From an uncultured Pseudomonadales bacterium (lineage in GTDB: Bacteria > Pseudomonadota > Gammaproteobacteria > Pseudomonadales > IMCC2047), in assembly GCA_947258895.1 (NCBI GenBank), contig CAMYKE010000036.1, positions 1 through 8,525 on the forward strand: a DNA stretch of 8,525 nt, written 5' to 3'. The notes below the pieces were generated by a model. It was not told the origin of the DNA. It saw nothing but the letters and a program-made list of their open reading frames with translations, and ran no database searches. This document shows, piece by piece, positions 4,994 through 8,525 of the stretch. The stretch's first letter is position 1; each line of letters opens with the position of its first letter. The translations under genes and the position numbers were made by a program.

Positions 4994-6520
4994 TCATAGT
5001 TCCAGAATCGCCTGGTAGGTATCGCGCAAGATGTTTTTCTGCACCTTGCCCATGGTATTGCGTGGTAATTCCTCGACAAATACCACGCGCTTCGGCACCT
5101 TAAAGCTGGCCAACTGCTCCTTCACTGCGCCGATGATGCGGTCTTCCTCCAGCGATTGCCCGGGTAGCGGCACCACGACTGCAACCACACCCTCGCCGAA
5201 GTCGGGGTGGGGAGCGCCGATGACGGCGGACTCCTTGACACCGGGCAGGTCATCGATGAGTAACTCGATCTCCTTGGGATAGACATTCAGGCCACCCGTG
5301 ATCACCAGATCCTTGGCCCGCCCTACGATGCTGACATAGCCATCAGCATCGATTCGCCCCTGGTCCCCGGTATCAAAAAAGCCGTCTGCGGTGAAATCTT
5401 CAGCGGTTTTTTCCGGCATTTTCCAATAACCCTTGAACACATTCGGTCCTTTTACCTGTAGCCTGCCAATCTCGCCGGCGGCGAGGGGCTGGTCATTGTC
5501 ATCGGCGACCCTGATCTCAACGCCAGCTAGCGGTAGCCCCACGGTGCCGGGTTTGCGCTCGCCGTGCAGCGGATTCGATGCGTTCATGTTGGTTTCGGTC
5601 ATGCCGTAGCGCTCCAGAATCCGATGGCCGGTGCGTTTCTCAAAGGCGGTAAAGGTTTCTTCCAGCAGGGGCGCAGACCCGGACACGAACAGCCGGATAT
5701 TGGCGCAGACATCTGCCGTGAATCGCTCGGAAGCGAGCAGCCGCGTATAGAAGGTCGGTACACCCATCATCACTGTACATTCGGGGAGGTACTCGATCGC
5801 ACGGTTCGTGTTAAAGCCGGGTAACCAGCGCATGCTGGCGCCACTGAGCAGCGCACAGCCTACTGCGACGAACAGCCCGTGCACATGGAAGATCGGCAGC
5901 GCGTGCAACAGGCGATCTTCGCTGGTGAAGCCCCAGGCATTCACCAGGGTCTGAGCATTGGACAGCAGATTCTGGTGAGTCAGCATGATTCCCTTGGGCA
6001 CACCGGTGGTGCCAGAAGAGTAGAGCAGCGCAGCCAGGTCATCCGTTGTCCTGGGTACGTCGGCGAAATCGGATGAACTGCCTCTGGACTGCTCGATCAA
6101 TGAACCGGACCCATTGGCATCCAGCGTGAGCAGGTGCTTGACGCCTGCGGCGTCCGCCAGGGGCTGCAGCTTGGCCCGCTTGGCGCTATCGCAGACCAGC
6201 AGGCTCGGCTCGGCGTTGCCGAGAAAATATTCCAGTTCGTTCGACTGATAGCCGGTATTGAGCGGATGGAACACGAAGCCGGCGCGCAGACAGGCAAGAT
6301 AGAGACACAGCGCCGCGGGGGATTTTTCAACCTGGACTGAAACGCGATCGCCCGGCGCCACCCCAAGCTCGGTCATAAAGCGAGCGAGGCGTGCTGATTC
6401 CGCGTCGGCATCGCGATAGGTGTAGAGCTGCTCCTCGTCGGTAATCAGCAGCACCTCATCGGCCCGGGAGGTCATTTGACGGTAAATCTGGCGGAAGATA
6501 TTTGCGTCATTGGAATTCAT
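4994..6520 (-). CDS. matB: Malonyl-CoA synthetase (MatB-type acyl-CoA synthetase)
   Basis: This 508-residue ANL-superfamily enzyme should activate malonate with ATP and CoA to malonyl-CoA, by way of malonyl-AMP, in the cytoplasm. Motifs visible are the phosphate loop YSSGTTGVPKG (167-177), HALPIFHVHGLF (206-217), MGVPTFYTRLL (252-262), SGSAPLL (280-286), ERYGMTETNMNASNP (303-317), the FDTGDQGRID hinge block (382-391), GRAKDLVITGG (400-410), and NTMGKVQKN with the catalytic lysine K492. The blocks GVPTFYTRLL, RYGMTETNMN and PRNTMGKVQKN match MatB of Rhizobium and Rhodopseudomonas as I recall them, and the length fits the roughly 500 residues of that group. A broader short-chain acyl-CoA ligase remains the alternative. 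GAGAGG lies 9-10 bases before ATG 6520. No decarboxylase (matA) or malonate carrier is in the window. Confidence 0.87.
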   Translation of the reverse strand: MNSNDANIFRQIYRQMTSRADEVLLITDEEQLYTYRDADAESARLARFMTELGVAPGDRVSVQVEKSPAALCLYLACLRAGFVFHPLNTGYQSNELEYFLGNAEPSLLVCDSAKRAKLQPLADAAGVKHLLTLDANGSGSLIEQSRGSSSDFADVPRTTDDLAALLYSSGTTGVPKGIMLTHQNLLSNAQTLVNAWGFTSEDRLLHALPIFHVHGLFVAVGCALLSGASMRWLPGFNTNRAIEYLPECTVMMGVPTFYTRLLASERFTADVCANIRLFVSGSAPLLEETFTAFEKRTGHRILERYGMTETNMNASNPLHGERKPGTVGLPLAGVEIRVADDNDQPLAAGEIGRLQVKGPNVFKGYWKMPEKTAEDFTADGFFDTGDQGRIDADGYVSIVGRAKDLVITGGLNVYPKEIELLIDDLPGVKESAVIGAPHPDFGEGVVAVVVPLPGQSLEEDRIIGAVKEQLASFKVPKRVVFVEELPRNTMGKVQKNILRDTYQAILEL

Positions 6521-6573
6521 CTTCTAAGCCTCTCTAATTGTGGTTTTTAACGCGATAGACGCCGCCCCGAGTG

Positions 6574-7020
6574 TCATTCGACCCGGTATCTCAGGAGTAC
6601 CTGGTTATCCAACACCACATTGGATGACCAGATGAACTCCGCGCCGGCGCCTGCAAACTGTTCTCGAAAATTCATGTAGGCCGGCTTCCCTTTCACTCCG
6701 ATCACCTATTCCGTGTAGCCCGTGGCCCTCGGCCAATCGGAGTAATCGAACTCGGCGGTTTCCCAGTTGGCGGGTAATGCCCAATGGACGCCGTAAGCTT
6801 CTTCATTATGGTTTGAAGCCTGTGCGAAGCAGGCGGAGGAGTCCCGCACCGAGCCCTGTTCTTTCAAGCACGCCAGATCGTAGACAGGGGCGGTATAGAA
6901 AGTCTGTGCGGACCATTCTTCGTTGGTCACCGTGCCATCTGTAAAACTCGCAATGAAGCCACCATCCCCCGGATGAAACGGGCTCCCAATATTGTGCTCG
7001 CTGCCCAATCTGTTGATTTG
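6574..7020 (-). pseudogene. Decapitated secreted-type protein with an in-frame TAG
   Basis: On the minus strand the frame opens after TAA at about 7024 and reads NIGSPFHPGDGGFIASFTDG, then TVTNEEWSAQTFYTAPVYDL and ACLKEQGSVRDSSACF, to TGYTE, where TAG 6706-6708 interrupts it. The same frame continues without shift as VIGVKGKPAYMNFREQFAGA, then GAEFIWSSNVVLDNQVLLR, to TGA 6574-6576. The second part is clearly protein-like and belongs with the first. I recall similar blocks (GDGGFVATF.DGT, FY.APL.D..CL, WSSNL.LDN.VL) at the C-terminus of secreted proteins of unknown function from aquatic bacteria; I know of no named family. The frame has only a TTG (7006-7008) near its beginning and no signal peptide, so the N-terminal part is gone. 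A suppressed or recoded TAG is possible but less likely than decay. It ends 53 bases upstream of the matB start. Confidence 0.7.
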
Positions 7021-7171
7021 CGTTTAAAATTGATCCAGAACCGACAGAAATTTGCGGACTAGACTGACCCGTCTATAACAGCAGAATTTTCATGAAATCA
7101 TATAGTTGTTGTGCGTGTACTGGTAGAATTTATAATGCAAACGGCGGTTCAATAGTCAGCGCAAATCAACA
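7011..7171. mobile_element. 161-bp element with 12-bp terminal inverted repeats (IS21-like ends, no transposase)
   Basis: TGTTGATTTGCG at 7011-7022 is the exact reverse complement of 7160-7171. Behind each terminus, at identical spacing, lie TTGATCC (7030-7036) and, on the other strand, TTGAACC (complement of 7146-7152). The ends therefore follow the pattern TGTTGATTTGC-N8-TTRAnCC also found at 4637-4662. A further CTGACCC occurs inside at about 7064-7070. The trinucleotide ATC flanks both sides (7008-7010 and 7172-7174), which could be a short target duplication. No transposase fits in the 137-bp interior, so this is a MITE-like derivative or a collapsed insertion sequence. It lies exactly between the toxin stop codon and the decapitated pseudogene. 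The IS21 assignment is from memory of family ends. Confidence 0.6.
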
Positions 7172-7172
7172 A

Positions 7173-7460
7173 TCAGGAGTCTTTTTCACCCTCTTTATTA
7201 TGCCAGATTCTCAAAATTATCAGCTGCTCGTTATCAATGAAATATCGGGCAGTGTAATTGCCAATGAATAAATCACGAATTGATTCTGGATCTGGCGCAC
7301 TACCAACAGGTAAACCCATGCGTGGAAAAACTTTCAGGTTTTCCAGGCTCGCAAGGATTTCGCTCGACGTTTTTTGTGCAACCAGAGGATTCTTGGTTGA
7401 GAGGAATTCACGAAGGCGAGTCAAATCCTCAATGGCCTCGGGTGTAAAGCTGAGGCTCAT
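7173..7460 (-). CDS. ParE/RelE-family type II toxin
   Basis: This 95-residue protein has the ParE/RelE layout: an N-terminal strand and two helices (SLSFTPEAIEDLTRLREFLS, then AQKTSSEILASLENLKVFP), the turn PRMGLPVG that precedes the core sheet, then RDLFIGNYTARYFID and the closing strand IILRIWHNKEG. The 'R-hydrophobic-W-H' end is typical of ParE toxins, which poison DNA gyrase, while RelE toxins cut mRNA on the ribosome; this sequence looks closer to ParE. Length is normal for the family. ATG 7460 overlaps the antitoxin stop in ATGA (7457-7460), giving coupled translation and the usual antitoxin-first order. It should be cytoplasmic, held inactive by the upstream partner. The stop codon lies two bases from the inverted-repeat element at 7011-7171. 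No disabling change is visible. Confidence 0.88.
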   Translation of the reverse strand: MSLSFTPEAIEDLTRLREFLSTKNPLVAQKTSSEILASLENLKVFPRMGLPVGSAPDPESIRDLFIGNYTARYFIDNEQLIILRIWHNKEGEKDS

Positions 7461-7723
7461 TTCCTGGGAGGCTTGCTCTCGTGGTCGTTACCCCAGGATT
7501 TGATCCAGTCGGTAGCAGCTTTTCCGGATACGAGTTTGCCTGCCTGCACAGATTGGAGGGCTTCGAGAGTATCAGACCACCGTGCTTCTTCCATGGACTG
7601 TCGAGCAATAAACTCCTTAATCGCTTGATTTATAATATAATTTTTACTTCTGTCGAGTTTAGAGGCCAGTTGCTCAAGAGGTGCTTCAACGTCTGAGCTT
7701 AACCGAATGCTAGTGACGCCCAT
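7457..7723 (-). CDS. Ribbon-helix-helix (CopG/RHH) antitoxin
   Basis: I place the start at ATG 7723, not at the upstream ATG 7777. GGAG sits seven to eight bases before it (complement of 7730-7733), and the residues beyond are encoded by the operator repeats. The 88-residue protein begins MGVTSIRLSSD, the DNA-contacting beta strand of a ribbon-helix-helix domain. Two helices follow (APLEQLASKL and RSKNYIINQAIKEFIARQ), where RSKNYIINQAI matches the usual GRSKSYLIREAI. The C-terminal half (about residues 45-88, ending GNDHESKPPRK) should wrap the toxin. It is expected to neutralise the ParE-like partner and to repress the operon by binding repeats at its own promoter. The gene is complete. Confidence 0.88.
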   Translation of the reverse strand: MGVTSIRLSSDVEAPLEQLASKLDRSKNYIINQAIKEFIARQSMEEARWSDTLEALQSVQAGKLVSGKAATDWIKSWGNDHESKPPRK

Positions 7724-7740
7724 AGCGATCTCCAGTATGT

Positions 7741-7794
7741 GATAATATGTAATACAAGATAATACAAGGTAATACAATTTTTGGGTTCAGTCAA
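7741..7794 (-). promoter_or_regulatory. Toxin-antitoxin promoter/operator with three 10-bp direct repeats
   Basis: TAATACAAGA, TAATACAAGG and TAATACAATT follow each other at 7750-7759, 7760-7769 and 7770-7779: three head-to-tail copies with an exact 10-bp period. A fourth weaker copy, TAATATG, lies at 7743-7749. One helical turn per repeat is the arrangement on which cooperative RHH dimers bind. On the minus strand TTGACT (7794-7789) with a 17-base spacer to TACCTT, or TTGTAT with a 17-base spacer to TATTAC inside the repeats, could be the promoter. Either would be covered by bound antitoxin, which fits autorepression. Confidence 0.6.
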
Positions 7795-7802
7795 AGACCC
7801 AT

Positions 7803-7868
7803 GACGCCAGCGGCGGGGACGAAAAACCAGAGCGCGGCGGCGTTTTTGTCCCGTTGGCGGGCGTTGTC
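7803..7868. repeat. Extended imperfect palindrome between the DUF7713-like remnant and the toxin-antitoxin pair
   Basis: GGGAC-g-AAAAAC at 7816-7827 pairs with GTTTTTGTCCC at 7842-7852: 11 base pairs with one bulged G and a 14-base loop. Shorter outer pairs (GCCA 7806-7809 with TGGC 7855-7858, and GAC 7803-7805 with GTC 7866-7868) lengthen the stem imperfectly. It begins right at the stop of the minus-strand remnant and could end its transcription, but the T-run lies within the stem, not after it, so it is not a classical intrinsic terminator. An attC-like role was considered, but core sites are lacking. Confidence 0.4.
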
Positions 7869-8283
7869 AGGCGTAACGGTCCGTTACATTAATTTCGATA
7901 TCGAAGCCCTCGTACGTGGTTAGAATCTTTTCAAATTCATCAAAGCTGATGAGTTGACCATTGATGACGATACCAGGATGGGCAATTTTGCCGGTGGCTG
8001 TATCATGGGTAAGGCATACACCATGCTCCCCATTTTCGACGAACCTGGTCGATAGGCCTCGCCTGATTTTACCTCGCACTTCGCCGAGCGCTTGAAAAGG
8101 ATCGATTGGAGAACAGGCAGAAAATTCATAACCCCATTCTACGGGTGCCTCACGGGCAGTTACGAAGTGGCCACCTATGCCAGACTCAATTTCATCGATG
8201 ATGAAGTGATGGCTTCGGCCCGCGAACCCTTCACAAGATTCTCGGAAGGGAAATTTAGCTTCGTTTATAAAATTGTCCGTAGT
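7867..8283 (-). pseudogene. DUF7713-like conserved protein, 5' end removed at the MITE boundary
   Basis: The frame is open for 138 codons from the inverted-repeat end at 8283 to TGA 7867-7869. The translation includes GRSHHFIIDEIESGIGGHFV, then EWGYEFSACSPIDPFQALGE, KIRRGLSTRF, GKIAHPGIVINGQLISFDEF and LTTYEGFDIEINVTDRYA. I recall a family with HHF..., G(Y/F)xF, DP(F)xLxxxL..KIRRGLS, VIDGxxIxWxEFxxMLxxYEGWxF...I(R)D (DUF7713), of unknown function, to which this fits well. No ATG occurs in the open part. The only internal candidate, GTG 8079 (70 residues), would begin after half of the conserved sequence. A TAG lies in frame directly at the element boundary (8284-8286). I therefore infer a gene beheaded by the 8283-8498 element or already decayed before it. 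Confidence 0.65.
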
Positions 8284-8498
8284 CTAGCCGCCATATCTCA
8301 CCGATTCGGCGAGCCACTGCTCGGAAACCTTGTCATTACAGTGCGAACTGCCTATTTGGTTTCTCGCCGGATCTTGCACGCTGTACGGATTTTTTCTCCT
8401 GCGGCTATAGCGACGGCTATCCCCTTGGTCGGAAAATCCCGTACAGCGCACAATCTCTCGGCGATAATTCCAAAAATCGGTGAGATATGGCGGCTAGA
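8283..8498. mobile_element. MITE-like element with perfect 24-bp terminal inverted repeats
   Basis: Bases 8283-8306 are the exact reverse complement of 8475-8498 (24 of 24); the ends read TCTAGCCGCCATATCTCACC... on each strand and the identity stops sharply at 8307 and 8474. A TA dinucleotide lies near each end (8285-8286 and 8495-8496), so the unit may be 8287-8494 flanked by a TA target duplication, as made by IS630/Tc1-mariner-type transposases. Inside, CTGTACGGATTTTT (8381-8394) faces AAAATCCCGTACAG (8433-8446), giving a second nested hairpin, and GGCTAT repeats at the tip. At about 210 bp without an intact transposase it is non-autonomous. The plus-strand frame at 8092-8502 crosses it and is not a gene. 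Confidence 0.75.
8381..8446. repeat. Nested inverted repeat inside the MITE-like element
   Basis: CTGTACGG-ATTTT at 8381-8393 matches the reverse complement of 8433-8446 (CTGTACGGGATTTT) with one inserted G. The loop of about 40 bases contains a GGCTAT direct repeat (8403-8408 and 8415-8420). Together with the outer 24-bp repeats it would let the whole element fold into a two-tier hairpin, a common MITE trait. Confidence 0.5.
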
Positions 8499-8525
8499 TT
8501 GATGCCTAACTGTCCATCTGCATTG

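Noticed and set aside
7800..7887. Integron attC site between gene remnant and toxin-antitoxin pair
   Set aside because: The palindrome lacks paired GTTRRRY and RYYYAAC cores at its ends, and no integrase is present.
8092..8502. 136-codon plus-strand frame
   Set aside because: It is antisense to the well-conserved DUF7713-like remnant and then runs through the inverted-repeat element, so it is a composite shadow.
1..8525. CRISPR array or classical defence island
   Set aside because: No regularly spaced direct repeats with unique spacers and no cas, restriction or other known defence gene apart from the toxin-antitoxin pair.

Overview
The window looks like chromosomal DNA from an environmental proteobacterium (Pseudomonadota or Desulfobacterota). 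This rests on a SpoVR-family protein, a PLDc_N membrane peptide, a 'plasmid stabilization'/Rho_N-type small protein, a YqaA-type membrane protein and a MatB-type malonyl-CoA synthetase. None of these fixes the lineage. Base composition is mixed: AT-rich non-coding stretches lie between GC-richer genes. Intact genes alternate with truncated genes, repeats and insertion-element scars, so this is an accessory or decaying region rather than a dense operon block.

Layout. 1-436 (-): N-terminal part of a SpoVR-family gene running off the left edge. 437-957: AT-rich non-coding DNA with TTCGAA-rich inverted repeats that abut a 16-residue stub of a coiled-coil gene (675-725). 958-1140 (-): a two-helix PLDc_N peptide. 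1547-1840 (+): a small basic Rho_N-like protein. 2124-4182 (+): a tightly coupled three-gene operon of an amidoligase, a class I glutamine amidotransferase/gamma-glutamyl hydrolase and a YqaA membrane protein. 4183-4663: non-coding DNA ending in an IS21-like terminus. 4664-4978 (+): a decapitated FAH-family hydrolase fragment. 4994-6520 (-): an intact malonyl-CoA synthetase gene, matB. 6574-7020 (-): a decapitated pseudogene with an in-frame TAG. 7011-7171: a 161-bp element with 12-bp inverted termini of the same IS21-like type. 7173-7723 (-): a ParE/RelE toxin and ribbon-helix-helix antitoxin pair with a triple direct-repeat operator. 7867-8283 (-): remnant of a small conserved protein gene (DUF7713-like). 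8283-8498: a MITE-like element with perfect 24-bp terminal inverted repeats that beheads this gene.

Two results stand out. First, the amidoligase/GATase/YqaA cassette, with a 28-nt and a 4-nt overlap, has the gene content expected for making or remodelling a gamma-glutamyl or other amide-linked product at the membrane; the product is unknown. Second, three copies of one terminal pattern (TGTTGATTTGC, then 8 bases, then TTRAnCC) bound the broken genes at 4663 and 7010 and the toxin end at 7172. Together with the MITE and the TTCGAA repeat they suggest that small mobile or repetitive elements accompanied much of the gene decay here.
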